From: Flavobacterium fluviale | Lineage (GTDB): Bacteria; Bacteroidota; Bacteroidia; Flavobacteriales; Flavobacteriaceae | DNA length: 64,000 nucleotides | Assembly: GCF_003312915.1 (NCBI RefSeq) | Contig: NZ_CP030261.1 | Coordinates: 310,001-374,000, forward strand | Direction of reading: 5' to 3' | Shown here: positions 1 to 9,564 of the stretch, one piece after another | How the letters are laid out: each line of letters opens with the position of its first letter | Numbering within the stretch: the first letter of the stretch is position 1 | Program-made: the position numbers and the translations under genes | Notes under the pieces: generated by a model | Told to the model about the DNA's origin: nothing | Database searches by the model: none | What the model saw: only the letters and a program-made list of their open reading frames with translations

Positions 1-95
1 ATATCGAAATCTAAATTTTGTTCTTCGCAGTGATACATTACCGAATAAATCAGCATATTATGATGAGAAGTCCATTTAGGTAATTCAAGTTTCAT
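1..95 (-). CDS. Partial CDS at window edge, unknown function
   Basis: Only the first 31 codons are inside the window. The reading starts MKLELPKWTSHHNMLIYSVM and runs off the left edge without a stop. The ATG lies 5 bp after the TGA of the upstream glycosyltransferase gene, so it is very likely the next gene of the same operon. I do not recognise the family from so short a piece. The context suggests another polysaccharide gene, but that is inference only. Confidence 0.5.
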   Translation of the reverse strand, partial: MKLELPKWTSHHNMLIYSVMYHCEEQNLDFD

Positions 96-100
96 TAAAA

Positions 101-1192
101 TCACTGTTTTTGTAATACTTCTAAAAGTAAATCATTCCATTGATTCATAACTCTTTTTTTAGAAAAACGTTCTAATTTACTTTTTTGATTTAAAATAGTA
201 CTAGTTCTTAATTCTGGAGAATTTATCAATAAATCTAATTTTTCTGCGAATTTGATTTTATCATCTAGAGGAACTATAAATCCGTCTTTTTCATTAGAAA
301 CAATAGTCTTTGGCCCATGTGGAGAATCATAAGAAATAATTGCAAGTTCTGCCTGCATTGCTTCTAACAATACCATTGGGAAAGCTTCTGATTTAGAAAC
401 TAATACAAAAATTTTAGCCTGTTGCATTTTATTCTTAATTTCTGCAGTTCCAGGAAAAACTTTAAAACTTTGTTCAATCTTTTTTTCAAGAATTTTTTTC
501 TGCAAATTTTTAATATTTCCATTTCCATAAACATGAACTTCCCAATTTAAATTTTCAGAGTGTATTATAGACCAGATATCAACCAAATGATCTAATTGTT
601 TTTCTCCAACTATTCTCCCTGCCGAAATTATTATATTTTTTTTAATTGAATTCGATTCTTTAGATTCCTCTGTATCAATAAAATTTGGAATTACAGTTAA
701 GTTTTTTAAATCGTAATAATCAAGTTCATATTTACTTAACAAAACAACTTTATCATATCTATTGATAATTTGATTTTTTAAGAACCATCCTTTTTTCTTA
801 TTAGCGTAATTTGATCTGTGTATTTCTGTTATTTTAGGGATTTTAGTAGCAATAAAAGGAATGATTAAGGAATCAATACTAATCATATTCGTAAATAGAA
901 CCTCTATTTTTTCACGCTCTATTATATCTTTAACTTTACGGTATAATTGTATAGCTTTAGGAATATTTTTTACATATTGAGTAATTCCGCCTCCTAATTG
1001 GGCAGAAATATTTAGATTATAACGTTTACAATTTGAATTTATATTATAAAAAAAAGGCATATCGATTTCTTTCTTAGTTATTAAAACTACCTCATAACCA
1101 AACATTTCAATCCATGCATTAATTTTTTCAGCTATGATTCGCTCAGTTCCTCCTATACCCGCCATTCTATAAACTAAAATTCCAATTTTCAT
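101..1192 (-). CDS. Glycosyltransferase family 4 (copy A of a tandem pair)
   Basis: A GT-B fold retaining glycosyltransferase (363 aa) expected to add one sugar to the lipid-linked repeat unit at the cytoplasmic face of the inner membrane. The N-terminus MKIGILVYRM followed by a Gly-rich turn (GIGGTER) is the usual acceptor-domain start. The C-terminal nucleotide-sugar domain shows SAGR-x3-EKQ near residues 190-199 and the EX7E motif (EAFPMVLLE) near 269-277. The next gene upstream (1337-2452) is a close paralogue that keeps the same motifs and the same C-terminal FSKKRVMNQWNDL block. Donor and linkage cannot be read from the sequence. Confidence 0.9.
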   Translation of the reverse strand: MKIGILVYRMAGIGGTERIIAEKINAWIEMFGYEVVLITKKEIDMPFFYNINSNCKRYNLNISAQLGGGITQYVKNIPKAIQLYRKVKDIIEREKIEVLFTNMISIDSLIIPFIATKIPKITEIHRSNYANKKKGWFLKNQIINRYDKVVLLSKYELDYYDLKNLTVIPNFIDTEESKESNSIKKNIIISAGRIVGEKQLDHLVDIWSIIHSENLNWEVHVYGNGNIKNLQKKILEKKIEQSFKVFPGTAEIKNKMQQAKIFVLVSKSEAFPMVLLEAMQAELAIISYDSPHGPKTIVSNEKDGFIVPLDDKIKFAEKLDLLINSPELRTSTILNQKSKLERFSKKRVMNQWNDLLLEVLQKQ

Positions 1193-1261
1193 TCTGAGAC
1201 TATTTGAAATTGATCTGTATTTTTTTTATTATTCTGATTTCCTCTACAAAAGATTTGTATA

Positions 1262-1331
1262 ATCTAAAAATTCTATTTTTGGCTCCGAACTGACTAAGTC
1301 AATTCTAACAATTGTAAAAGAATTTTTAGAT
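1262..1331. repeat. 13-bp inverted repeat in the spacer between duplicated glycosyltransferases
   Basis: The arms ATCTAAAAATTCT (1262-1274) and AGAATTTTTAGAT (1319-1331) are perfect reverse complements separated by 44 bp. They sit in the 144-bp spacer between the two paralogous glycosyltransferase genes. The sequence is AT-rich, so chance is possible, but 13 matching positions is more than expected. The spacer holds no ORF and no clear TAnnTTTG box. A processing or weak transcription-attenuation hairpin is one reading. Confidence 0.35.
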
Positions 1332-1336
1332 ATTAA

Positions 1337-2452
1337 TTACTTTTTTGCTAAAATTTCCAAAATTAAATCATTCCACTGATTCATAACTCTTTTTTTGGAA
1401 AACATATCCAGTTTCATCCTCTGATTTTCAATGAAATTTTCTCTCAGTAATGCATCATTAATCAGTAATTCTAATTTTTCGGCAAAAGATATTTTATTAT
1501 TCAATGGCACTATAAAACCATCTTTTCCATCAGTAACCATGCTTTTAGGTCCATTTGGCGAGTCATATGAAATGATAGGCAATTTTGCATTCATGGCCTC
1601 CAACAAAACCATTGGGAAGGCTTCGGTGGCAGAAACTAATGCAAAAATACTTGCATCCTGCATCTTGTTTTTTATTTGCGCTGTCGAGGGGAATATTTTA
1701 AAACTATCCTGCAAGGACATTGCATTAATCTTTTCTCTTAAAATTTCTATTGGACCGTCTCCATAAAGATGAACCTCCCATTGATCATATTTTGAAGCAA
1801 TTATAGACCAAATATCTATTAAATGATCAAATTGCTTTTCTCTTGAAATTCTACCAGCTGAGATTATAATATTTTTTTTATCGTTTTTAGAATAATTATA
1901 ATCTGAATTATCAATAAAATTAGGAATTACTGCAATGTTATCCAGTGGATAATAATCAACTTCACTTTTATTGAGCACTACAAATTTTTTGTATCTATTG
2001 ATAATTAAACTCTTTAAAATCCAAGCTTTTCTATTATGTGCAAAACCAGACCCATGAATCTCAGAAACTTTAGGAATTCTTATTTTAACAAAAGGAACTA
2101 CTAATGAATCAATTCCTCTCATGGTTGTAAATAAAACATCAATCTTTTCTGATCTCATTACTTTATTTAATTCAGTGTAAAGCTTAAAAGCACTAGGGAT
2201 ATTTTTTATGTAATTTTTGACACCTGATCTTAATTTAGCAGGAATGTTAAGATCATAACGTTTACATTTCTTATTTATCTCATAAAAAAAAGGAGTTTCT
2301 GCTTCGCATTTTGTTATTAAAACTACATCATATCCATAACTCTCTATCCATGCATTTACTTTTTCGGAAGTAATTTTCTCAACTCCTCCAACACCTGACA
2401 TTTTATAAACTAGTATTCCAATTTTCATTTTAAGATTATTACTATTTAGCAT
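1337..2452 (-). CDS. Glycosyltransferase family 4 (copy B of a tandem pair)
   Basis: A GT-B retaining glycosyltransferase, paralogue of the 101-1192 gene. By eye more than half of the residues are identical, including SAGR-x3-EKQ, EAFPMVLLE and SYDSP-x-GPK. The start is ambiguous. The ATG at 2452 has a GGAGG eight bases ahead, which is rare in this group. Alignment with copy A favours the internal ATG at 2428 (MKIGILVYKM). I keep the longer form because of that site. Tandem duplication with divergence suggests two related but different linkages or donors. It lies 34 bp after the next glycosyltransferase gene. Confidence 0.88.
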   Translation of the reverse strand: MLNSNNLKMKIGILVYKMSGVGGVEKITSEKVNAWIESYGYDVVLITKCEAETPFFYEINKKCKRYDLNIPAKLRSGVKNYIKNIPSAFKLYTELNKVMRSEKIDVLFTTMRGIDSLVVPFVKIRIPKVSEIHGSGFAHNRKAWILKSLIINRYKKFVVLNKSEVDYYPLDNIAVIPNFIDNSDYNYSKNDKKNIIISAGRISREKQFDHLIDIWSIIASKYDQWEVHLYGDGPIEILREKINAMSLQDSFKIFPSTAQIKNKMQDASIFALVSATEAFPMVLLEAMNAKLPIISYDSPNGPKSMVTDGKDGFIVPLNNKISFAEKLELLINDALLRENFIENQRMKLDMFSKKRVMNQWNDLILEILAKK

Positions 2453-2486
2453 TTATTATTCCTCCAAAGAACATTTCAAATAATTA

Positions 2487-3638
2487 CTATTTAAATACTA
2501 TATTTCTGTAAACATTTATATTTTGGAGAATTATGTTTTCAAGTTTATATTTGTCAAGTACGAATTCTCTGGCTTTGAAACTCATCTTTAGAGCCTTCTC
2601 TTTGTTGGAAAGTACCCAAATAATTTTTTCAGCAATATCTTCCGGATTATGTGGATCACAGAGCAACCCAGTTTTGTAATCCTCTATTGCTTCAGGTCCA
2701 GGACCATATTTAGTGAAAATTACCACTTTTTGCATTGCCATCGCTTCTGGAGCTACTAAACCTTGCGTTTCCATATGCGATGGAAAAACACATACAGAAG
2801 CTTCTGCATACACTTTCGGAATATCATGATACGAAACTAATCCATGAAAATGAATGTCGATTGCTAATTCACCTAATTGTGGTATTTCCTTATCTTTAAG
2901 CATGTCAGTATATGAGCTTCCATCTGGAAAAGACCAATCTCGACCATAAATTTCCAGAGTTGCATCTGGAAATTCTCTTTTTACAAATGGAAAAGATTGA
3001 ATTAATTGACGCACACCTTTTTTTTCGCAGACTGTACCAGCAAAAACAATTCTATTTTTATATTCTTGTTTGCTTTCAAGTGGTTTAAAAAAATCGGTGT
3101 CAATGGGATTACTTATATAGTCTACTTGCTTATTATTAAAGCTCAAATATTTCTCTGTATGACTTTTTACATACTTTGAAACTGCAATAAATGCATCAGC
3201 TTTTTTAAAAGATCTTTTTTCTTGAAATCCCTTCCATCTATTGATTTCTCTTTTTTCGCTTTCAGCAAAAAAATGATGCCCACCATGAAGCCTTATAATA
3301 TATTTTACAGCTTTTATTTTAGAAAGAAATGCAAGACCCAGTTCAGAAGATTCAATAATATCAATTCTTTGTTTTTTATGGATTTCTCGAAGTTTTGCAT
3401 CAATTGCCTTTGAATTTAAATACCAAGATATGCCTTTTATTTTGTTTGGTTTTAATCTATAAATTTCAACTCCTTCAATATTTTGAGTTTCGTTTTCTGA
3501 AGTATAATTAATTCCAACAACCGATACTTTAATTCCTTTTTTGACTAATGCTATAGAAATTGTCTTAACAAAACTGCCAATTCCTCCATGTGGAAATCCT
3601 TCTTTAGGAAATTCATTTGTTAAGAAACAGATGTGCAT
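2487..3638 (-). CDS. Glycosyltransferase family 4
   Basis: A 383-aa GT-B glycosyltransferase. The N-terminus MHICFLTNEFPKEGFPHGGIG carries the Gly-rich loop typical of GT4 enzymes. FAGTVCEKKGVRQLI (199-213) starts the donor domain, and the EX7E-type motif ETQGLVAPE is at 290-298, followed by the usual GPGPEAI loop. Its start overlaps the end of the upstream gene (3620-5020) by 19 bp, so the two are translationally coupled. It probably elongates the repeat unit. Donor sugar unknown. Confidence 0.9.
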   Translation of the reverse strand: MHICFLTNEFPKEGFPHGGIGSFVKTISIALVKKGIKVSVVGINYTSENETQNIEGVEIYRLKPNKIKGISWYLNSKAIDAKLREIHKKQRIDIIESSELGLAFLSKIKAVKYIIRLHGGHHFFAESEKREINRWKGFQEKRSFKKADAFIAVSKYVKSHTEKYLSFNNKQVDYISNPIDTDFFKPLESKQEYKNRIVFAGTVCEKKGVRQLIQSFPFVKREFPDATLEIYGRDWSFPDGSSYTDMLKDKEIPQLGELAIDIHFHGLVSYHDIPKVYAEASVCVFPSHMETQGLVAPEAMAMQKVVIFTKYGPGPEAIEDYKTGLLCDPHNPEDIAEKIIWVLSNKEKALKMSFKAREFVLDKYKLENIILQNINVYRNIVFK

Positions 3639-5020
3639 TTTGAACTTTCTTTAATAACATTTTGGACTTTCTCTGAAGAATTTTCATAATCTTCCAGTAC
3701 AAGGTCTTTCCATTTTAGCATACTTGTACTGCATTTTTTTTGAAAAGTAATTTTACTTACTGTTTCCTCTTTACTATTTAGCCAAATAACGGCATCAGAA
3801 TCTGGCATACTTTTGAAATGTTGATAGTTGTAAACTGTTTTTACTGACCAATCATTTACGGTTTTATTATCTTGATCGTAATTAATAAACGCACAAGGTT
3901 TATTAAACATAGCAAAATCAAAACCCATTGTCGAACCAACATTAACAACTATATCGGAATAAAAAGCTGTACTCACTAATAATTTTACATCTTCGACTGA
4001 AGGATACACCACATTCCATTCTTTTGACACGGTGAAATACCATAAAGGAGCTACTTCTTTAATTAAATCTTTGTACTGATTTAAAAGCTCATCAAATCTA
4101 CCAGACAAATCTACAGGACATCTTCTCAAAAGTATCTGATATTCATTTTGCAGATTAGCTTTAGTAATTTCTTCTGCAATATCATTTAAGTAAGATGGAT
4201 CATCTGGAGATGTTTTTGTGTCATCGCCCGAAAAACAAATAATTTTTTTATTAGGGTCTAGATTATACTTTTTATAAAAAACTTCTTTATCAATTATATT
4301 GTCTGAATCGCTATAACATTCAAATTGAGGAGTTCCAGTGATATGAATCTGCTCTAGTTTTATTTCTGGATAATACAAGTTTAGTTCTTTTTTCATGTAA
4401 TCTGACCAAACCAAATAATCATCAGCTCGTAATGCCAAACGTGCCTTTGGTAGATTATCCCACGAATATATAACGGTTGCTGTTTGAATATTCAAGTCTG
4501 CAGCAACACTAAATATTGTAGCAGCCTTTAATGCTCGTTGATGAGAACAAAAAACAACTGAAGGTTTGACTTCTTCCAAAATATCTTTAACCTCTTTATA
4601 AAACTTATTTTTGCGGATAGCTTGCTGATATTTTTTTTCAAGCTTTAAAATTCTATGATAGCTTTTAAAATAGGGTGCTAAAATCTCGATTATTTTGTAA
4701 AAAATCTTCTTAGAAAATGAATTCTGATTCCAGTTCCAATTGGATAATAACGTCGGATTATTAACCTTTGAATCGTTATAATACAACCTTGAAAGACATA
4801 TCAATTCTCGAAGAAACTTTTCTTTGACAGATTCCTTATAATTTGGAATTACAATATCTTCATTAATTGATGTATTCTCTTCAATTGCTTTTATAGTTTC
4901 TGAATCGAAATTATGGAAGAGAATTAAATCTCCATGAAAGTTTTTAAATACATTTGAATAAAGATAATTCCTTATACCAACACCGTCAGGAAACAATAAT
5001 AAAACTTTATCTTTTTTCAT
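3620..5020 (-). CDS. GT-B-like transferase, TagF/UDP-glycosyltransferase-like
   Basis: A 466-aa cytoplasmic protein without a signal peptide or membrane segment. The middle has VIYSWDNLPKARLALRADDYLVW followed by HITGTPQFE, and the C-terminal half has DIVVNVGSTMGFDFAMFNKPC. This HITGxPQ / GSTMxF-x-A layout is seen in GT-B enzymes related to UDP-GlcNAc 2-epimerases and to TagF or capsule transferases. I infer a glycosyl or glycerol-phosphate type transferase. Like the 36273-37559 protein it is a candidate for nonulosonate transfer, but nothing seen proves the donor. It lies one base from the SGNH gene upstream and overlaps the GT4 gene downstream. Confidence 0.65.
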   Translation of the reverse strand: MKKDKVLLLFPDGVGIRNYLYSNVFKNFHGDLILFHNFDSETIKAIEENTSINEDIVIPNYKESVKEKFLRELICLSRLYYNDSKVNNPTLLSNWNWNQNSFSKKIFYKIIEILAPYFKSYHRILKLEKKYQQAIRKNKFYKEVKDILEEVKPSVVFCSHQRALKAATIFSVAADLNIQTATVIYSWDNLPKARLALRADDYLVWSDYMKKELNLYYPEIKLEQIHITGTPQFECYSDSDNIIDKEVFYKKYNLDPNKKIICFSGDDTKTSPDDPSYLNDIAEEITKANLQNEYQILLRRCPVDLSGRFDELLNQYKDLIKEVAPLWYFTVSKEWNVVYPSVEDVKLLVSTAFYSDIVVNVGSTMGFDFAMFNKPCAFINYDQDNKTVNDWSVKTVYNYQHFKSMPDSDAVIWLNSKEETVSKITFQKKCSTSMLKWKDLVLEDYENSSEKVQNVIKESSKCTSVS

Positions 5021-5021
5021 T

Positions 5022-5906
5022 CTATTTTGTTGTAAAAAAGTCTTTCAATATCCTTGCTGTAAAGATCTTTGCCCCAGCATCATTCATATGTCCGCAAGAT
5101 GAAAAGTACTTATCCTCTACAACAACATTTTCATAATTATGAATTTCTGGATATGCTTTTTTTACTTTATCAAAATAATCCATTCCTTTCACATTCTCGC
5201 ACATTGGCGTCATAAGTGCAATAAAATTAACATTATGACTTTGACAAAGATTTTTTATTTCTTCATAGTATTTATTATGCGGTAATGGGTTTAAATTGAC
5301 AATATTATTTTTCATATTACCATTTTTATGTTTTTGTAAAGGATAATATCCTAAATTATCCAAAGCATTTGTTTTTTCGTTTGAAACAATTTTATAAACT
5401 TCACGAAAGCCAATTTTACCATCATACTTTACATATCGATAGAATGGAATATAATACAACTCGCTAAAATTTTCTTCTGAAGCAAAATGTTCTTTTATAA
5501 CTTCAGAATTACGAATGTAAGGTAAAAATTTTGCTGAGACTCCATCTGATTCCTTATCATTAGAAAGATTTAAATCGGCTTCAAGGATAATATTTTTTAT
5601 TTCGTATTTTCTTTCCAACATTAATTTTAGTATTAATGATGCCTCAAATAAATGTCCTCCACTCATCCCATAATTAAATGCTTTTAATCCTTTGTCTTCA
5701 AACATTTGGGCTACAAAATGATTATTTGCTCTCGAAGATCCCAGAATAACAACATCATATTTTTGAGCTTTTGAACTAAAAACCTGCTCAATTTTCCCTC
5801 TCTTATTAGATTGCATAAAGACATACGTATAGATTCCGTCTAAAAGAAATGCTATTAACATAATCAATAAAACAATTTTAGCTGTATAAATTAAAAATTT
5901 ATTCAT
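5022..5906 (-). CDS. SGNH/GDSL-like membrane-anchored protein, partner of MBOAT acyltransferase
   Basis: A 294-aa protein with one N-terminal membrane segment (about 5-25), so the rest probably faces the periplasm. VVILGSSRANNH (52-63) is block I of the SGNH hydrolase fold, with the catalytic Ser in GSS. SCGHMNDAGAKI near the C-terminus supplies the likely catalytic His (about 273). Proteins of this DltD/AlgJ-like kind work with MBOAT membrane acyltransferases to put acetyl groups on exported glycans. The start codon shares a base with the stop of the MBOAT gene (TAATG), so the two are coupled. Inferred role: O-acetylation of this polysaccharide. Confidence 0.8.
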   Translation of the reverse strand: MNKFLIYTAKIVLLIMLIAFLLDGIYTYVFMQSNKRGKIEQVFSSKAQKYDVVILGSSRANNHFVAQMFEDKGLKAFNYGMSGGHLFEASLILKLMLERKYEIKNIILEADLNLSNDKESDGVSAKFLPYIRNSEVIKEHFASEENFSELYYIPFYRYVKYDGKIGFREVYKIVSNEKTNALDNLGYYPLQKHKNGNMKNNIVNLNPLPHNKYYEEIKNLCQSHNVNFIALMTPMCENVKGMDYFDKVKKAYPEIHNYENVVVEDKYFSSCGHMNDAGAKIFTARILKDFFTTK

Positions 5907-7339
5907 TAGAATTGAAAATATATAAATTCTTTATAATCTGAAAAAGTTCCAAAAGCAATTATTGCTAAAATTGCAAAAGCTGTTTTCAACGTGCTCATTT
6001 TCCCTGAAAGTGGTTCTACTTTAGAGCGATTATTCCATTCTATTAAAACAAATAAACCAATCATCAGTAACAATTCATAACTATAACGTTCATTATCGAG
6101 ATACTGAAAACTGAAATCTTTACTTGTTACAATACGTTTGAGATATGAAACCGCATCTGTTATTGTTCTCGCCCTAAAAAAAACCCATGCTATACAAGTT
6201 AATATGAATGTATACAATATGCTAGCAAATATCTTTACCGAATCAAAATTGAATTTCAATTGAATTGTATCCATATTGTTTCGATTGCTGTTTGATAAAA
6301 GTAAGGGTAGAAAATAAACCGCATTTATAAATCCCCAAGCGATATAGGTCCAGTTTGCTCCATGCCAAAAACCACTAACTACAAAAATTATAAAAGTATT
6401 TCTAATTTTCATCCACAATCCTCCTTTGCTTCCACCTAACGGTATATATAAATAATCTCTAAACCAAGAAGAAAGTGAAATATGCCAACGACGCCAGAAC
6501 TCGGCTATATCTCTTGAAAAATATGGATAATTAAAATTCCTCAGCAAATCCAAACCAAATAGTTTAGAAACTCCTAGAGCAATATCAGAATATCCTGAAA
6601 AATCTCCGTAAATCTGAAAAGCGAAATAAATAGCCCCCACAATAAGTGAGAAAGAATTCATTGAAGTATAATTATCAAAGATAGCATTTGCGTAAGGTGC
6701 GCACGTATCTGCAATAACCACTTTTTTGACTAGCCCCCAGATAATTTGATAAATTCCTTCTTTGGCTGTATGATAATTGAATTCTCTTTTTACTTTTACC
6801 TGAGGTAATAAATGCGTTGCTCTTTCTATTGGCCCAGCAACTAACAGTGGAAAGTAGCTTACAAAAAGTGAATAGTCTACGAAATTATATTCGGCTTTTA
6901 TTCTTTTAAAATAAATGTCAATTACATACGAAAGTCCGTGAAAAGTATAAAATGAAATTCCTACCGGAAGAATAACATTTAGAAGAATTGGACTTGCCTT
7001 AAATCCTGCCGAAGTAAATAATTCAGCAAAGGAAGCAGCAAAAAAGTTGTAGTATTTAAATACTCCTAAAAACCCCAGATTAACCAAAATGCTTAACCAA
7101 AACCAAAACTTTCTATTTTTTTCTGACTTTCCTTTTTCGATCTGAATTCCTGTATAGTAATCTAGGAAAGTTGAAAAAACTAATAGAAATAGAAATCTCC
7201 AATCCCAGCAAGAATAAAAATAATAACTGGCAATAATCAGCAGAGCATTTTGTGTGCTTTTGTTTTTATTAAAAACAAACCAATACAGGAAGAAAACGAT
7301 TGGCAGAAAAATAGCAAATGCTATAGAATTAAAAAACAT
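5906..7339 (-). CDS. MBOAT family O-acyltransferase (AlgI-like)
   Basis: A 477-aa polytopic inner-membrane protein. The family signatures are present: FWRRWHISLSSWFRDYLY (281-298) followed by IPLGG, and SGFWHGANWTYIAWG (322-336) with the conserved catalytic His at 326. The AlgI/DltB type moves acyl groups, usually acetyl, across the membrane to a glycan acceptor. The downstream, one-base-overlapping SGNH gene is the usual partner. The pair sits directly after neuA-neuB-neuC, so O-acetylation of sialic acid or of a neighbouring sugar is plausible, although the acceptor is inferred only from position. Confidence 0.92.
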   Translation of the reverse strand: MFFNSIAFAIFLPIVFFLYWFVFNKNKSTQNALLIIASYYFYSCWDWRFLFLLVFSTFLDYYTGIQIEKGKSEKNRKFWFWLSILVNLGFLGVFKYYNFFAASFAELFTSAGFKASPILLNVILPVGISFYTFHGLSYVIDIYFKRIKAEYNFVDYSLFVSYFPLLVAGPIERATHLLPQVKVKREFNYHTAKEGIYQIIWGLVKKVVIADTCAPYANAIFDNYTSMNSFSLIVGAIYFAFQIYGDFSGYSDIALGVSKLFGLDLLRNFNYPYFSRDIAEFWRRWHISLSSWFRDYLYIPLGGSKGGLWMKIRNTFIIFVVSGFWHGANWTYIAWGFINAVYFLPLLLSNSNRNNMDTIQLKFNFDSVKIFASILYTFILTCIAWVFFRARTITDAVSYLKRIVTSKDFSFQYLDNERYSYELLLMIGLFVLIEWNNRSKVEPLSGKMSTLKTAFAILAIIAFGTFSDYKEFIYFQF

Positions 7340-7374
7340 AAATATTTTTAAGTGATATTGATAAAATCAGACAT

Positions 7375-8517
7375 TTATATATCTCTAAATTGTTTTTGAT
7401 GGTTGAGATGCCAAATATCGTTTTTCTTTAATGATTGTAAAAATAATTCACTGCTATTTCCTGTACCAAAATCATTATCTGAAATATTAATTTTATGAGA
7501 ATCAATTTTTGAAAGAGCTTCATTTATCTTTTCTTCTGAATAATCTACATTAATAATATCTGCATGAACAGCTCTGTTTTGCTGACGTGTTCCTATATTT
7601 ATAATTGGGATTCCATAATACGGAGCCTCTCGAATTCCAGCACTACTATTTCCAATTATGAACTGACAGTTTTTTAATAATGTTAAGAAATATTCAAATC
7701 TTAGCGAAGGAAAAACCCTAAATCTTTTATTATTTTCTAATCTTTTAAATGCATCGAGAATATATTGGCTTCCTAAATCATTATTTGGATAAATAACAAT
7801 GTAATTATGATTGTCATTTAATAAACAGTCAACAAAATCGGAGGCATACTTTTTCATGGAGGAAAACTCTGTGGTCACAGGATGAAACATTACAACTGCA
7901 TATTGATCAAATTGAATATCGTAATATTTTTTTGCTGTTTCTAAAGAAGGTAGATTTTCCGAAAACATAATATCTATATCTGGAGAACCTATTGTAAATA
8001 TAGATTCTTTTACTTCTCCCATTTGAAGCAGTCTTTTAGCCGCTTCTTTATTAGACACAAAATGGATGTGACTTAATTTACTGACACTATGACGAATTAA
8101 TTCATCTACAGTTCCCGAAACTTCGCCTCCTTCTATATGAGCTACCAGAATGTTATTTAGAGAACCTACTATAGCGCCAGCCAATGTTTCTACGCGGTCA
8201 CCATGTACGACAATCATATCTGGATTTACTTCTTTACAATAGTTAGAAAGTCCTTCAATAGTTTTGGCAAGTGTCAAATCCATTGTAGTCTCGTGAGTAT
8301 GATTTTTGAACGTATGTACATTTTTAAAATTACAGCGTTCAATTTCTATCAAGGTATACCCATATACTTCCTGAAGATGCATTCCCGTTACAAAAACAAA
8401 AACCTCAAATTCTCGCTCTCTTTCAAGTGTTTGAATTAATGATTTTATCTTACCAAAATCCGCTCGGGTACCTGTTAAAAAAAGAATTTTTCTAGTAGAA
8501 TTACTCAAAATCAGCAA
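7375..8517 (-). CDS. neuC: UDP-N-acetylglucosamine 2-epimerase (hydrolysing), NeuC
   Basis: A 380-aa GT-B-like epimerase that turns UDP-GlcNAc into ManNAc and UDP, the first step to N-acetylneuraminate. Visible signatures: [14 protein letters not shown] near 14-27, [35 protein letters not shown], and [10 protein letters not shown] in the C-terminal donor domain. From memory of the family, the sequence resembles Campylobacter NeuC of the Neu5Ac pathway ([24 protein letters not shown]) more than LegG. It overlaps the end of neuB by 17 bp. An in-frame TTG at codon 4 could be an alternative start. Confidence 0.9.
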   Translation of the reverse strand: MLILSNSTRKILFLTGTRADFGKIKSLIQTLEREREFEVFVFVTGMHLQEVYGYTLIEIERCNFKNVHTFKNHTHETTMDLTLAKTIEGLSNYCKEVNPDMIVVHGDRVETLAGAIVGSLNNILVAHIEGGEVSGTVDELIRHSVSKLSHIHFVSNKEAAKRLLQMGEVKESIFTIGSPDIDIMFSENLPSLETAKKYYDIQFDQYAVVMFHPVTTEFSSMKKYASDFVDCLLNDNHNYIVIYPNNDLGSQYILDAFKRLENNKRFRVFPSLRFEYFLTLLKNCQFIIGNSSAGIREAPYYGIPIINIGTRQQNRAVHADIINVDYSEEKINEALSKIDSHKINISDNDFGTGNSSELFLQSLKKNDIWHLNHQKQFRDI

Positions 8518-9541
8518 AATCTAATTGTTCATCATTTTCGATATCTCTTGAAGCAGTTTTACCAATTAAGTCATTAAAGTGTTCTGCCAAGATTTTACCC
8601 GTACCTGGTCTTTTTACCCAAATATTTTCTTTAGAAAAAATTTCTCCTTTTTTAATTGTTTTAATACTACAAACTGTAGCAAAAGCAAAATCAATGGTAA
8701 CTTGTTCTTCAAAAGCTGGTTTTTTAGTTCCTCCTCTCATCAATGCAATTTCACTACTAGACACAATAAGTTCAGCACAGGCTTTTTCATCCATGCTGCA
8801 GACAATATCTGGTCCTTGTCTCTGCATATGATCTGTAAAATGTCTCTCTAAGATACTAGCCCCAAGAGCAACCGCACCTAAACAAGCGTTATTATTTAAT
8901 GTATGGTCACTTAACCCAAATACTTTATCAGGAAAATTTTGGTGCAATTCAGTCATTGCTCCAAAACGCACTAAGTGAATAGGTGTAGGATAAAGATTAG
9001 TTGTGTGTAATAAAGCTACAGGAACATTATATTTGTCGAAAATGGCAACTGCTTTTTGAATACTTGCAATTGTATTCATTCCAGTGCTTAGAATTACAGG
9101 CTTTCCAAAAGATGCAATATGCTCTAATAAAGGATAATTATTACACTCCCCTGAACCAATTTTATAAGCTGGAATATCAAACTTTTTTAATCTTTCGGCC
9201 GCTGCTCTAGAAAATGGAGTAGAAATAAAAATCATTCCTTTACTCTCTACATAATTCTTTAATTCCAATTCTTCATCTTCGTTTAAAGAACATCTTTCCA
9301 TTATTTCATAGATTGAAACATCTGCATTTCCTGGAATTACTTTTTTAGCAGCTCCGGACATTTCATCTTCAACAATATGAGTTTGGTGTTTTACCACCTC
9401 AACTCCTGCTCTGTGAGCGGCATCAACCATTTCTTTGGCTACTTGCAAAGAACCTTCATGATTAATACCAATTTCGGCTATAACTAAAGGAGGAAAATCA
9501 GATCCAATTTTACGGCCTGCGATTTCTACAAATGGATTCAT
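8501..9541 (-). CDS. neuB: N-acetylneuraminate synthase, NeuB
   Basis: Condenses ManNAc with phosphoenolpyruvate to Neu5Ac in the cytoplasm. The 346 residues comprise a TIM-barrel NeuB domain and a C-terminal SAF (antifreeze-like) domain from about 285. The block [23 protein letters not shown] and the stretch [12 protein letters not shown] are hallmarks I associate with Neu5Ac synthases rather than LegI or PseI. GLSDHT and LERHFTD are the usual barrel motifs. It lies between neuA (24 bp away) and neuC (17-bp overlap). A second, distinct NeuB-family gene, PseI-like, lies at 38021-39055. Confidence 0.93.
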   Translation of the reverse strand: MNPFVEIAGRKIGSDFPPLVIAEIGINHEGSLQVAKEMVDAAHRAGVEVVKHQTHIVEDEMSGAAKKVIPGNADVSIYEIMERCSLNEDEELELKNYVESKGMIFISTPFSRAAAERLKKFDIPAYKIGSGECNNYPLLEHIASFGKPVILSTGMNTIASIQKAVAIFDKYNVPVALLHTTNLYPTPIHLVRFGAMTELHQNFPDKVFGLSDHTLNNNACLGAVALGASILERHFTDHMQRQGPDIVCSMDEKACAELIVSSSEIALMRGGTKKPAFEEQVTIDFAFATVCSIKTIKKGEIFSKENIWVKRPGTGKILAEHFNDLIGKTASRDIENDEQLDFADFE

Positions 9542-9564
9542 TAATTTCTTGGATTTGGGATTTT

